Origin: JAHDBG01 sp963922685
Lineage (GTDB): Bacteria; Pseudomonadota; Gammaproteobacteria; Chromatiales; Chromatiaceae
DNA length: 44,917 bases
NCBI GenBank assembly: GCA_963922685.1
Contig: CAWUJM010000008.1
Span: 1-44,917, forward strand
Direction: 5' to 3'
Within the stretch, counting starts at the first letter, position 1. Each line of letters starts with the position of its first letter. Of this stretch, positions 8,390 to 17,387 are shown piece after piece. The notes beneath the pieces are model-generated. The model did no database searches and was not told where the DNA came from. It was given only the letters and a program-made list of their open reading frames with translations. Position numbers and translations under genes: made by a program.

Positions 8390-9370
8390 TCATACCGGAG
8401 TGGCAGGTACCACAGGTTGTATCTCTGCACCATCCTGCTTTGCTGCATCTAACTCTGCCTCCATGACATACAGATTACCGATCGAAGACTCAGTCCGCAT
8501 CAGGCTTGGCAACCCATTGATTAACAACACGACCGGTGTCAGGATAAACAGAATACTGGAAACCACCTGATGCACCTGATCGCTCGGCTCCCAGCTGACT
8601 GCCGGGGCAACAAACACCACCAGCAGCAATAACAGATAACGGGCCAGGTTAGAAAAGACAAAGTCGGCATTTATCTGCCGGTTCCCCTGCACCTTGAGCC
8701 GGGCTGAAGTCCGGATCAGATCACGTATATCCTGCAGACAGGCCTCGCTGGCATCCGGGTTCAGCTGCAACACCTTAAATCCGGCTAACAGGTCAGCCAG
8801 TCTGCCGGTAATCTCCATCTGGGTCTGGTGGCTTTGCTGCAGCTTGTGCGTGGCCTGATGAGAGTTGAGAGAAAAAACCGGTATCAGAACCACCAGAAAC
8901 ACGATCAGAAAAATAAAACTCAGCGGCGAGATAATCAACAGATAGCCCGCACTCCAGATCACCATCACCAGCGATTGCAACGCTATTGCCAGGCGCAGAG
9001 AGCCCTGCGCAATCGTTGCCGCGTCCTGTGTCAGGGTCGTGACATAACCCAGCCTGAAAGGCTCTTCAGCACGGCGGATATTAAGCTGCTGAATCTTGTC
9101 GATAAGACGCTGCTGTATCTGCCTCAGCCCCTGTTCGACAGCCTGCATCACCTGCTCCAGCACATAATACTGAGTGCACAGAAACAGCGCCAGTAACAGC
9201 ACAAACAGGACAAATAACCGGCCTGTTTCACCTCCCCTGACCACCTGGTCTGTTGCCGCATGGATCACCGTCAGCAGACCTGCACCGGCCATACCAGACA
9301 GCGTGATAATGACAAATACAGTTGCCCCCGGCAACACAATGTCTTTTTTCAGAAAGTCCAGAATATGCAC
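8390..9370 (-). CDS. ABC exporter transmembrane domain protein without ATPase domain (first of pair)
   Basis: The 326-residue protein has the architecture of a type I ABC exporter membrane domain of the SyrD/PvdE group: FLKKDIVLPG at the N-terminus, then about six membrane segments (near 14-34, 50-72, 125-165, 235-258 and 265-290). It stops after the linker helix LYVMEAELDA with a short Pro/Val-rich tail, where the nucleotide-binding domain would begin. It starts 18 bases after the def stop and is followed 26 bases later by a diverged paralogue that also lacks the ATPase. Two clean endings at the same domain border argue for an evolved form rather than random decay. Confidence 0.7.
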   Translation of the reverse strand: MHILDFLKKDIVLPGATVFVIITLSGMAGAGLLTVIHAATDQVVRGGETGRLFVLFVLLLALFLCTQYYVLEQVMQAVEQGLRQIQQRLIDKIQQLNIRRAEEPFRLGYVTTLTQDAATIAQGSLRLAIALQSLVMVIWSAGYLLIISPLSFIFLIVFLVVLIPVFSLNSHQATHKLQQSHQTQMEITGRLADLLAGFKVLQLNPDASEACLQDIRDLIRTSARLKVQGNRQINADFVFSNLARYLLLLLVVFVAPAVSWEPSDQVHQVVSSILFILTPVVLLINGLPSLMRTESSIGNLYVMEAELDAAKQDGAEIQPVVPATPV

Positions 9371-9388
9371 GTGACAGACCTGGCCAGC

Positions 9389-9874
9389 TTATTTTGCAAG
9401 TTGTTTACGGATACGCTGGCGCTTCAGCCCGGACAGATAATCAACAAATAATTTACCATCCAGATGATCAATCTCATGCTGGACACATGCCGCCAGCAAC
9501 CCGGTTGCTTCCTGTTCAAACAGCTCACCATCACGGTCTGATGCACAAAACCGGATCATCTCCGCCCGTGTCACTTGTTCACGCACACCGGGTACCGACA
9601 GACAGCCCTCCGACATGACCACTTCGCCCCGGCGTTCCAGAATCTGCGGATTGACCAGGGTCAGGGGCTGATTCGCAGCAGGCGATACATCAATCACCAC
9701 AACACGTTTCAGGACATTCACCTGAGTCGCTGCCAGACCGACACCATCTGCCTGATACATGGTGGCAAACATGTTATCAATCAGCACCCGGATAGCATCA
9801 TCCACCTGTGCCACAGATACCGCCCGACGCCGTAAACGCCGATCCGGAAAATGTAAAATCTTCAGCACTGCCAT
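9389..9874 (-). CDS. def: Peptide deformylase
   Basis: Peptide deformylase removes the formyl group from the N-terminal methionine of nascent proteins and is metal-dependent. The 161 residues contain all three family motifs: GVGLAATQ (44-51), EGCLSVPG (90-97, metal ligand Cys92) and QHEIDH (133-138, two metal-binding His and the catalytic Glu135). Length is slightly below the 168-170 usual in enterics. The usual partner fmt is not beside it. Instead def heads a same-strand run with two ABC membrane-domain genes, and xseA diverges from it across only 33 bases. Confidence 0.95.
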   Translation of the reverse strand: MAVLKILHFPDRRLRRRAVSVAQVDDAIRVLIDNMFATMYQADGVGLAATQVNVLKRVVVIDVSPAANQPLTLVNPQILERRGEVVMSEGCLSVPGVREQVTRAEMIRFCASDRDGELFEQEATGLLAACVQHEIDHLDGKLFVDYLSGLKRQRIRKQLAK

Positions 9875-9907
9875 ATCGTTATTCCGACATATCTCATATT
9901 ACAACCT

Positions 9908-11260
9908 ATGCAGACACCACAACGCGAGATCTATTCTGTCAGCCGCCTGAATACCGAACTGCACCAGGTACTCAGAGGCAGTTTTCCGGTCTTGTGGGTG
10001 GAAGGTGAAATATCCAATCTGACCACACCCCGTTCCGGACATATCTATTTCAGTCTGAAGGATCCCCGGGCACAAATCCGATGCGCGCTGTTCCGGCAAA
10101 AACGCCTGCTGTTACGCCAGTTGCCTGCAAATGGTGATCAGGTATTAGTCCGTGCCCGGATTGCCCTGTACGAACCACGCGGTGACTGCCAACTGATCGT
10201 GGAACAGGTTCAGCCAGCAGGCGCCGGACGCTACCAGCAGGCTCTGGAACAACTGAAGCGCAAACTGCACACGGAAGGCCTGTTTGACCCGGCGCGTAAG
10301 CTGCAACTACCACTGTTGCCGCGTCAGATCGGTCTGATCACGTCACCCAGTGGTGCCGCGCTACGCGATATATTACAGATCCTCAGACGTCGGTTTCCAT
10401 GTGCAGCCGTATTGATCTATCCGGCTCTGGTACAAGGTAACGAAGCACCGACAGACCTGAACCGTGCCCTGCAGACCGCGCTGGATCGGGCTGAATGTGA
10501 TGTGCTGATCCTGGCACGTGGCGGTGGTGCACAGGAAGATCTGATTGCGTTCAATGATGAACAACTGGCGCGACGGATTGCTGCCGGACAGATCCCACTG
10601 GTCTCAGCTATCGGCCATGAAATTGATACCACCCTGGCAGATTTCGTGGCAGATCAGCGTGCTCCGACCCCTTCCGCTGCTGCAGAACTGGTCACGCCGG
10701 AACGACATAAGCTACTGACCCAGCTCATGACAACACGGCAGCGGCTACAACAGCTGGCCCTGCAGACGATACAACAGCATCAGACGGTATTGACACAACA
10801 ACAACACCGGCTGCAACAGAGACACCCGGCCAGTCGTCTGTTGCAACAGCAACAACGACTGGACGAGCTGCAGCAGCGGCTGCTGGGGGCCTGCCAGCGT
10901 CAGCAACAACACACCCGTACCCGCTTAGCCCATGCCAGACAACGCCTGCAGGCACAGGATCTGCAGCGCGTTCTGCACCAGACCGCAACCCGGATCAGTG
11001 ACTGGCAACACCGTCTGCACACAGCCTGTGTGCATATCCTGCAACACACCACTGCCCGCTGGCGCCAGTCCGCCGTGCAGCTGCATGCCCTCAGCCCGAT
11101 TGCCACGCTGCAACGCGGCTACAGTATTGCGCGCACTGCTGATGACGGACAGATCGTCCGTCAGTCTGATCAGGTCAGACCGGGTGATCACCTGACGCTG
11201 CAGCTTGCGCAGGGCAGCTTATCCGTGCAGGTACAACATCGCCTCAGCAGCACGGATTAA
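9908..11260 (+). CDS. xseA: Exodeoxyribonuclease VII large subunit
   Basis: XseA forms exonuclease VII with several small XseB subunits and degrades single-stranded DNA in both directions. The 450 residues show an N-terminal OB-fold (about 10-105, with LWVEGEISNL), and a catalytic region containing GLITSPSGAALRDI and LARGGGAQEDLIAFND. A long Gln/Leu-rich coiled-coil C-terminal half binds XseB, and the end carries LQRGYSI. Length matches the family. It is transcribed divergently from def with a 33-base gap. xseB is not in the window. Confidence 0.95.
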   Translation: MQTPQREIYSVSRLNTELHQVLRGSFPVLWVEGEISNLTTPRSGHIYFSLKDPRAQIRCALFRQKRLLLRQLPANGDQVLVRARIALYEPRGDCQLIVEQVQPAGAGRYQQALEQLKRKLHTEGLFDPARKLQLPLLPRQIGLITSPSGAALRDILQILRRRFPCAAVLIYPALVQGNEAPTDLNRALQTALDRAECDVLILARGGGAQEDLIAFNDEQLARRIAAGQIPLVSAIGHEIDTTLADFVADQRAPTPSAAAELVTPERHKLLTQLMTTRQRLQQLALQTIQQHQTVLTQQQHRLQQRHPASRLLQQQQRLDELQQRLLGACQRQQQHTRTRLAHARQRLQAQDLQRVLHQTATRISDWQHRLHTACVHILQHTTARWRQSAVQLHALSPIATLQRGYSIARTADDGQIVRQSDQVRPGDHLTLQLAQGSLSVQVQHRLSSTD

Positions 11261-11286
11261 CGCATGTCTTCCTGGATGCCCCCACA

Positions 11287-11411
11287 TGTCATTCCGCGCG
11301 GAGCGTAGCGAAGTCGCGGAATCCATCGCCAGCGGTGCCGGATTTTCGTAGATTTTGAGGGTAAATTAAAAAGATTCTGCGACGGCAGAGATGCTGCCGC
11401 GCAGAATGACG
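11287..11411. repeat. Interspersed palindromic element with GTCATTC ends
   Basis: This is a roughly 125-base non-coding element bounded by imperfect inverted ends TGTCATTCCGCGCG and CGCGCAGAATGACG. The left half is itself palindromic (CCGCG...CGCGG). A related half-element lies at 16372-16411. Similar ends occur in dispersed non-autonomous repeats of many proteobacteria. It sits between the end of xseA and the end of a truncated gene. The rest of 11261-11455 shows no gene. Confidence 0.6.
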
Positions 11412-11455
11412 TTGTTGTATGTCGTACGCAATTTCAGTGACTAACATACAACATT

Positions 11456-11971
11456 TCAGGTCAGCCCGGCAAAAATAATCTTTGCCTTTAACGCAGAAAG
11501 GCGGGAATAGGTCTGCAGAATTTCCCGGATATTCTGCCTGTACTCTGCTTCCATACCCTTCAGTATATCCTGGCGCAAATCTATGATAGAGGCCAGCACC
11601 CCCTCGCCATCAACCCATCCATCAGACTCGTCATCGCAGAAACCGATATCCAGTATCAGATATTTATCATATTCCAGAACAGATATTTCTTCAACAGAAC
11701 AATAAGATTCTATTACTTTACGATCAACCAGGTCTGCCGGGAATTTCAAAAACAGCCATCTCGTTTTCCTGTTATTGATATAAAACATGGCATCAAAGTA
11801 TCTGGCAGTTGCCTCGACAGGGTCTATCGGAAAATCGCTGTAATTATAGGTAAATATCGCACCGGCAGTGGTCAGTCCAATCCGACTTGACCATGCTGCA
11901 ATTTCTTTCCGTTCTTTTGCAGTTAACCGATTATCAATACACAAAAACTCATAAAACTGATATTCGCTCAC
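11456..11971 (-). CDS. Conserved hypothetical protein, probably C-terminally truncated
   Basis: The 171 residues start MSEYQFYEFLCIDNRLT and include the patterns SSRIGLTTAGAIFTYNYSDF and DDESDGWVDGEGVLASI. From memory these resemble the N-terminal part of a widespread proteobacterial family of unknown function whose members are usually several hundred residues long. Similarity seems to fade after about residue 130, and the stop lies 45 bases from the GTCATTC palindromic element, so the gene may have been cut short by rearrangement. It is AT-richer than its neighbours. No catalytic motif is visible. It lies 48 bases after the Rpn-type nuclease gene, same strand. Confidence 0.6.
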   Translation of the reverse strand: MSEYQFYEFLCIDNRLTAKERKEIAAWSSRIGLTTAGAIFTYNYSDFPIDPVEATARYFDAMFYINNRKTRWLFLKFPADLVDRKVIESYCSVEEISVLEYDKYLILDIGFCDDESDGWVDGEGVLASIIDLRQDILKGMEAEYRQNIREILQTYSRLSALKAKIIFAGLT

Positions 11972-12019
11972 CTTCAGACCTCAGAATTGATCAGAATAGT
12001 CGCTGAACAGAAACACGTA

Positions 12020-13000
12020 CTAAATCTCCGCCTGCTGCAGCAACTGTTGCATGTCTGCCGCAGACAGACCTGTCATTCTCCGGACAGAGACCGGATCTAT
12101 ACCTTCATGCAACATATTAGTTGCAACCGTGTGAGCAAACTCTTCCCTGCCAGCCTGTCGGCCTTGTTCCATGCCTTGCTGCATACCCCGCTGCATGCCT
12201 TGCTGCATGCCTTGCTTCATACCTTTCGCCACCAAGGCGTCACCAATCGTCATAATCTGCTCCTGTTGAGGGGTTTCCAGTTTCCCGGCCACCTGCCGGA
12301 AGGCCTGCATCGGATCTTCTGTCGCTGCGGTCAGCTGGTAATAATCCATCAGCGTTCTGAGTAATAAGATGCCATCCGGCGTCCGGGCTATCCTGCGCAA
12401 CAAATCACCTGGCAGGGCTGTCAGTGCCGGCAACACATCTTTATCACGCACATGTTTGAAGAAATAGCCGACAAGACCTACCTGATCCTGCTGCAATAAG
12501 GCACTATCCGGTTCTTTGCCGACATCAATCAGTTGTGGTGGACCACACAAGGTATGTTGCGCATATTCCGGAGTGCGGAAACTGTTGCGTAGATCCAGCT
12601 CATAAGGATACGGAGTCGGGTCTCCGTGGTAGAACACCATCGTATGGATCGGTGGCAGAGACGCTTCCTGCATATGTTGCCGCAATAAGCTGGCCTTATA
12701 TTGCAACAAACGTACCGCCATTGCCGGATCAGGTGTACTCTGGTGTTCAACAATGGTATACAGGTATGCACTGGCTCCCGGTGTGTCCGGGTCACGCAGA
12801 TCGACCCGATACAGAATATCCGTATGCAGCTTTTTTAATTCTGTCGTGACATGGCTGCCGGACGCCAGTACCAGAGTATCCAGGTCAACGATAGCCTGCC
12901 ATGTCGGCTCCAGATAGTGCTGAAAAAACGCCCGTGCATGTTCCGGCTGTTGCATCAGTGCCTGAAAGCAGGCATCGTGTGGGTTTCTGACTTCTGACAT
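12020..13000 (-). CDS. Rpn-family recombination-promoting nuclease / putative transposase
   Basis: The 326-residue protein belongs to the Rpn/YhgA-like PD-(D/E)XK nuclease family (Transposase_31). E. coli Rpn proteins promote RecA-independent recombination and cut DNA in vitro. The N-terminal start (PHDACFQALMQQPEHARAFF) is typical. Candidate catalytic residues are Asp61 (HTDILYRVD) and Glu85-x-Gln87 (VEHQS). The C-terminal part carries a run of GMQQG-type repeats (about 266-286) encoded by short DNA repeats prone to slippage, followed by a small helical end. It lies 52 bases downstream of the ATPase-TPR gene on the same strand. Whether it works with that cluster is unknown. Confidence 0.85.
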   Translation of the reverse strand: MSEVRNPHDACFQALMQQPEHARAFFQHYLEPTWQAIVDLDTLVLASGSHVTTELKKLHTDILYRVDLRDPDTPGASAYLYTIVEHQSTPDPAMAVRLLQYKASLLRQHMQEASLPPIHTMVFYHGDPTPYPYELDLRNSFRTPEYAQHTLCGPPQLIDVGKEPDSALLQQDQVGLVGYFFKHVRDKDVLPALTALPGDLLRRIARTPDGILLLRTLMDYYQLTAATEDPMQAFRQVAGKLETPQQEQIMTIGDALVAKGMKQGMQQGMQRGMQQGMEQGRQAGREEFAHTVATNMLHEGIDPVSVRRMTGLSAADMQQLLQQAEI

Positions 13001-13052
13001 GATTCAGAACAGGCTCAGCAATCGGGAAAACCTATGTTTCGGCATCAACCCA

Positions 13053-15278
13053 CTACCGGCCATTGCCTGCATGCTGCACACCTGTCGCTTGCAACCAGGC
13101 CGCAAATGCCGCAGCCGGATCAATCTTATCCTTCGCCTGCTCATCCAGCACAGACACCCATGCCTGATACAAAGCCTGCTCCGGCTCGGGCAGACGCGCA
13201 ATAAACGGTGCCTGATCAGCAAAATTCCAGTCCACTGTTGCTGAACCCCAGTCCGCTATTGCTAACTCAGCAGCAACCTGCTGATCCAGCAACCCCTGAT
13301 GTGCCGTCTGTACAGCAACCTGATCCTGCATCATCAGTGCTTGTCCCAGAGTCAACAGAGCCAATATCTGGCGATACTTTACCGTTCTGACTGACTGTCG
13401 TGCACCTGACAAGCCTTCCGTCACCCAGTCAGACTGATCTGCAATCAGACCCAGTTCCGCCAGACACAGATAATCTGGAGCTTTATTGTCTTTCCGCAAC
13501 ATGATTGTCTGGCGAAACGCTTCCGCTGCTTCAGTATACCGCCGACCATGTTTTTGCAGCAAAATGCCCAAGTTTTCCCAAGGTGACGCAAATTGAACAT
13601 CGCACTTAATCGCCTCACGATACGCTTGCTCCGCTTCATCATATCGCCCTAAATGAGCCTGCAGCAGAACTCCCAGACCATGCCAGATAGACGCATAGCC
13701 CGAATCGCAGTCCAGTGCGCGTCGATAAGCTGTTTCTACATATTCCCAACACTGCATTTTTTGCAGGCGCTCAGCTAAACAGTACCAGAAAAAACCGATT
13801 TTGGGCCAGACACCCAGATATTCATCTGATCCACCCACGACCAGACGTGATAACACCACATCACGTTCTACCAGACCTTGTTCTACCCAATAATCTAACC
13901 AATCGGTAAATTGTTGTGTATATCGTGCAAGCAGTTCCTGAAAATATTGTTGGTTTATTTTTGCTGATTTATTTTTTTCTTCAGCGAACATCTGTTGCAG
14001 CTGATATTTCTGGCGTTCATCCAGCTGAGGAAGAATGCTTAATATCGCTTGTTTTTCCTGTTTACCAAGTAATAAGCTGAGTGCGATATCATTCAGCATA
14101 GGTATTGCTTCTTTAGGCAATGCTGGTTTGAATTGCTCACTGGTCAGATTCGGATCTGGCCAGTTCCAGGCAGGCAACCGAACAAACGGAGCAACCGGAA
14201 AGTGTGGTTGTGAACCTTTTGATTGTGATGGCAGAATATCTGCTTCCTGCAAGGCAGCCTGCATCTGTGTTTTTTGTTCGTCCAGCATGATAGTGGCCTT
14301 ACCACACAGGTCTTCTAACACCTGTTCATATGCTGGTGCCATATCACTTTCAGGAAATTCACGTAGCAGGATTTCTTCGCGTAGTGCAATACGCGGATGG
14401 TATGGAATGGTCAGCAGGCTCGGCATCAGTTCTGCTGCGCCATATTCATCCTGACGCGCCAGTTTACCGAGTACGGTGCGGATATAGTGCAATCGTTCCT
14501 GCTTCAGTTGTTCCTCGCCCTGCGGTACCGGGCTGAACACCAGGCTCAGTAAGGCATGCAGTGCACCATGCTCACTCTTTGCCTGCACCGAACGGATCAC
14601 GGCTTCTATTCCGGCCAGATTCTGTTCATTAAAGCCGCTGACCAGCACCATCCGGTCAATAAAATCAGTGTGTAATAACAGGTCGCCGATTTCGGTGATG
14701 CCGGTGCGTGAGTCAATCAATAACCAATCCGGTGCCTGTCGGGTCTCAGGATGTCGAATGGATGCGACCCGGTCGCGAAAATAATCCAGCAGCTTGTGTG
14801 GATCAGCGATAGATTCACCCTCTGCCTTCGTCCTGAAGCGCAGCAACCATTGCGCCAGATTACGCCCCTGCACACGTTGCAGCTGTTCGTGATAGGTATC
14901 CATACCCCGGGTCGGACTGAAGCATCCGGCCGGGATCGCCCAGATATCACCGTGTTTGCGGAAGCGTCCACCTTCCCGATCCTATTTACCCAACACGGTC
15001 GGCTGCGCCAGACTGGCCGGATCCAAGATGGTGTCCTGGTTGTGCGGATCCAGCGCACTATCTAAAAAATCTAAGACACCCTGGCGAATATCTGGTGTTT
15101 CCGGCAATTCGCGATCCGGTCGATAAAATAACGGGTTGAGGCTAAAGCCGGGAGCATGCAGATCCCAGTCCGCAATCACGACAAAATCGCCACGCTGCGC
15201 CAGGCCATAAGCAACATTCAGCATCAGGTTGGTACGCCCGACACCGCCCTTAAAGCTGAAAAAGGATACAGTATGCAT
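13053..15278 (-). pseudogene. KGGVGR-type ParA/MinD-like ATPase with C-terminal TPRs, interrupted by in-frame TAG
   Basis: One reading frame of 741 codons is broken only by a TAG at codon 99 (14982-14984). Before it lie 98 codons starting MHTVSFFSFKGGVGRTN, a deviant Walker A in which the usual Lys is Arg, and VVIADWDLHAPG. After it the frame continues for 26 codons (including DIWAIPAG) and then from Met at 14903 for 616 more. These include the Walker B-like WLLIDSRTG and TPR-like helices (IWHGLGVLLQ, PWENLGILLQ) near the C-terminus. Such KGGVGR ATPases occur with regulatory or conflict-type modules. The start is 1 base after the stop of the 361-residue gene (TAATATG), so they are coupled. 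TAG is a normal stop elsewhere in the window. This may be a recent nonsense mutation, a sequencing error or readthrough. Confidence 0.75.
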
Positions 15279-15279
15279 A

Positions 15280-16365
15280 TTACGAGCCTGTGGCTGACAG
15301 GGGGGTACGCCGAAAAAGATCCTTGAAACCTGTTTGTGGATCAATAGCCGGATAACACATCATACTCTGAACATGCCGCATCGCCTGATGCACACTGTCC
15401 TTTATGGTCAGTAAGCTGACTGGAAATCTCAGATCAGCCGTTCGCTCTGCTACCTGACTCGTTTCCTGATACAAGCTAAGCAGATTCTCTTCGCATATCG
15501 GGCGGTTCTGTTCATCAAAGTAATACAGTTGCGCCGCCAGTTGTTTGCGTCTTTCCAGGGTCTGCGGATACGGTATGTGTCGAATCAGGTCTGCAATCTG
15601 CCGCTGTCCGTCACCACTACCCAGGCGGGCTTCAACCCGCAGGAACAGGCAGGTCAGATTGCCCGGCCACCAGTCTGCTGCCTCCAGTGCCTGGCTGAGT
15701 TCATCCAGCTGCGCAGCCAGCCAGGGCGACTGTGCGCGATCCCGACTCAGGGTCCAGTACGCAAGCCACCAGAGTCGTTCTGCCCGGGTTCTGGCGCACA
15801 AAGCGGCATCCACACCCGGATGATCTGCTGCACACAGTGCCCACAGCTGCCCGGCCAGTTCCTGACTCCAGGGGAGTACTTCTGCAACCAGACGGAACAG
15901 GGCCGATATCAGATCGGTTTGCGGAAAACCGGTGCCCAGCTCTCTCCGCTCACGTGGCAGGGGCAATGCGCCGGATGCCTGCTGCAAACCAGTCAGCCAA
16001 CCCTGTATCCTGCCTTGTAGATCCGTCAGCGCAGCCTCCTGCGCTTCCCATCTGATTCCGACTGCAACCTGCAGGGCGGTGACCACACATTGCCACTTGC
16101 CGGATGTATCTGTTCCCAGCGCGACAAAGTCAGTCGCAAACGCAGGCAATAACTGTCGTACCAGACATTGCTTAAAACGAGTCTGGCAGGCCACATCATC
16201 GGTCTGATAATAAGCAGTGATCAGCAGTTCGCCCCAGCTCTCGTTATATTCCACACCCGGACCCAGTTCGCCGAGCATCCGCTGGCGACTCCAGACCGCC
16301 AGTTCTTCATCCGATGCCTGCTGCAACAGCCTGATAAAATGCGTCTTTCTGTCCATATTATCCAT
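15280..16365 (-). CDS. Unrecognised helical protein coupled to the KGGVGR ATPase
   Basis: The 361-residue protein is not recognised. It appears mostly alpha-helical and rich in Leu, Gln and Ala, without signal peptide or membrane segment. The N-terminus (FIRLLQQASDEELAVW) could be a small helical adaptor-like domain. The middle has many Trp and Arg residues, and the C-terminus carries a segment FPVSLLTIKDSVHQAMRHVQ. No catalytic motif stands out. Its stop and the ATPase start form TAATATG, which implies a shared mRNA and probably a shared complex. Upstream, 132 bases that include a palindromic half-repeat separate it from the 295-residue gene. Confidence 0.6.
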   Translation of the reverse strand: MDNMDRKTHFIRLLQQASDEELAVWSRQRMLGELGPGVEYNESWGELLITAYYQTDDVACQTRFKQCLVRQLLPAFATDFVALGTDTSGKWQCVVTALQVAVGIRWEAQEAALTDLQGRIQGWLTGLQQASGALPLPRERRELGTGFPQTDLISALFRLVAEVLPWSQELAGQLWALCAADHPGVDAALCARTRAERLWWLAYWTLSRDRAQSPWLAAQLDELSQALEAADWWPGNLTCLFLRVEARLGSGDGQRQIADLIRHIPYPQTLERRKQLAAQLYYFDEQNRPICEENLLSLYQETSQVAERTADLRFPVSLLTIKDSVHQAMRHVQSMMCYPAIDPQTGFKDLFRRTPLSATGS

Positions 16366-16371
16366 TCAGGT

Positions 16372-16411
16372 GGATTCTGCGACTGCAGCTCCGCTGCGCG
16401 CAGAATGACAG
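16372..16411. repeat. Palindromic half-element related to 11287-11411
   Basis: The sequence starts GATTCTGCGACTGCAG and ends CTGCGCGCAGAATGACA, forming a hairpin whose 3' half matches the right end of the element at 11287-11411. It lies just upstream of the 361-residue gene and may affect the mRNA joining it to the 295-residue gene. The remaining gap bases (16412-16497) show no gene. Confidence 0.55.
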
Positions 16412-16497
16412 CATGCCAGATCGTAAACAAGTGCTGAGATAGCGAACCGACATCGGCTGCTTCTGGTGCAAACGCTAACCACTGTCACGAAGCAATC

Positions 16498-17385
16498 TCA
16501 GAAGTCGCCCAGATAATGCAGACGCGGTCGCACTGCGTCAACTGTCAGGTTTGTATGCACATATTCTGCCAGCCCCGGCACACTATCCGCCCGGATCCAG
16601 GGTGCCTGCCCGTCTGCACTCAGGGGTGCGGTACGCCCGTGATCTTCGTGCTGATAGCCCGGAAAAAAGTCCGGACTGTTTGCTGCCTCCACCACTGTCG
16701 GTTTGTGCAGCTGCTGCGCATCCAGTACATATTCAACCGTGACCAGACCGGCTTTATGCTGATAATCTGCTGCTCTGGCATAACCCGGTAATGCCAGATA
16801 ACGCACCCAGTCCCGCGCTGTGTAGTCCGGGTGCTGGCTGAACACGTCATGCAACAATACCCAGACTACCGCCTGTGGCTCATGCCGGGCTAACCAGATC
16901 AGATTAAAGTCAGGCCGATGTTCCTGCATAACGCGCTGCGGCCTGTTTTCTGTCTGATGCTGCAACCGTGCCAGGCTGGCTTGCATGTGCTGCAATGAAG
17001 CGGTCTGTCTGCCACCCATCCAGCAGGTATACAGGGTACGCAGATCAATTATCCGGATCAGTCGGATGCTGCCCTGCAATGTTGATATCTGGCCATACGG
17101 TGCTTCGCCCCGCTGCGCATCCAGCAATCGGGTCAGAACTCGCTCCAGCCGGTCATAATAGACGATCTGTTGATCCGCACTGTCCGGCACCGGGCCAACG
17201 ACATCAGCAGCAGATTCCCATGTCAGGATATCGGTCTGTATCTGGTTCCCACAGGTCGCTGCATCCGGGTGTGTTGACCGGACATCGGTCAGATCCAGCG
17301 CATGATTACGTGCCAGACGCCGGATGTCTGACGGATGATCCGGTTGACTGGCCTGATCCAGCAGGTGTTTCAGGTGCGCTACCAT
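16498..17385 (-). CDS. Unrecognised protein in the mla-proA operon
   Basis: The 295 residues are not recognised. There is no signal peptide and no clear membrane segment. The N-terminal 40 residues look helical (HLKHLLDQASQP). The middle holds IRLIRIIDLRTLYTCWMGG and FNLIWLARHEPQAVVWVLLHDVF. The C-terminus is rich in His, Asp and Pro (GYQHEDHGRTAPLS). It begins only 2 bases after the proA stop, so it is translated from the mla-proA mRNA. It lies upstream of the 361-residue gene and the ATPase gene and may form one cluster with them. The function is unknown. Confidence 0.6.
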   Translation of the reverse strand: MVAHLKHLLDQASQPDHPSDIRRLARNHALDLTDVRSTHPDAATCGNQIQTDILTWESAADVVGPVPDSADQQIVYYDRLERVLTRLLDAQRGEAPYGQISTLQGSIRLIRIIDLRTLYTCWMGGRQTASLQHMQASLARLQHQTENRPQRVMQEHRPDFNLIWLARHEPQAVVWVLLHDVFSQHPDYTARDWVRYLALPGYARAADYQHKAGLVTVEYVLDAQQLHKPTVVEAANSPDFFPGYQHEDHGRTAPLSADGQAPWIRADSVPGLAEYVHTNLTVDAVRPRLHYLGDF

Positions 17386-17387
17386 CG

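Noticed and set aside
12180..12240. Short tandem repeats in the Rpn-type gene as a possible CRISPR or satellite
   Set aside because: They are in-frame repeats encoding GMQQG-type residues within the nuclease gene, common in this family.
14904..14984. Genetic code change with TAG as a sense codon
   Set aside because: The TrpG/PabA-type gene ends in TAG at 33551-33553 and other genes show no internal TAG, so only this one gene is affected.
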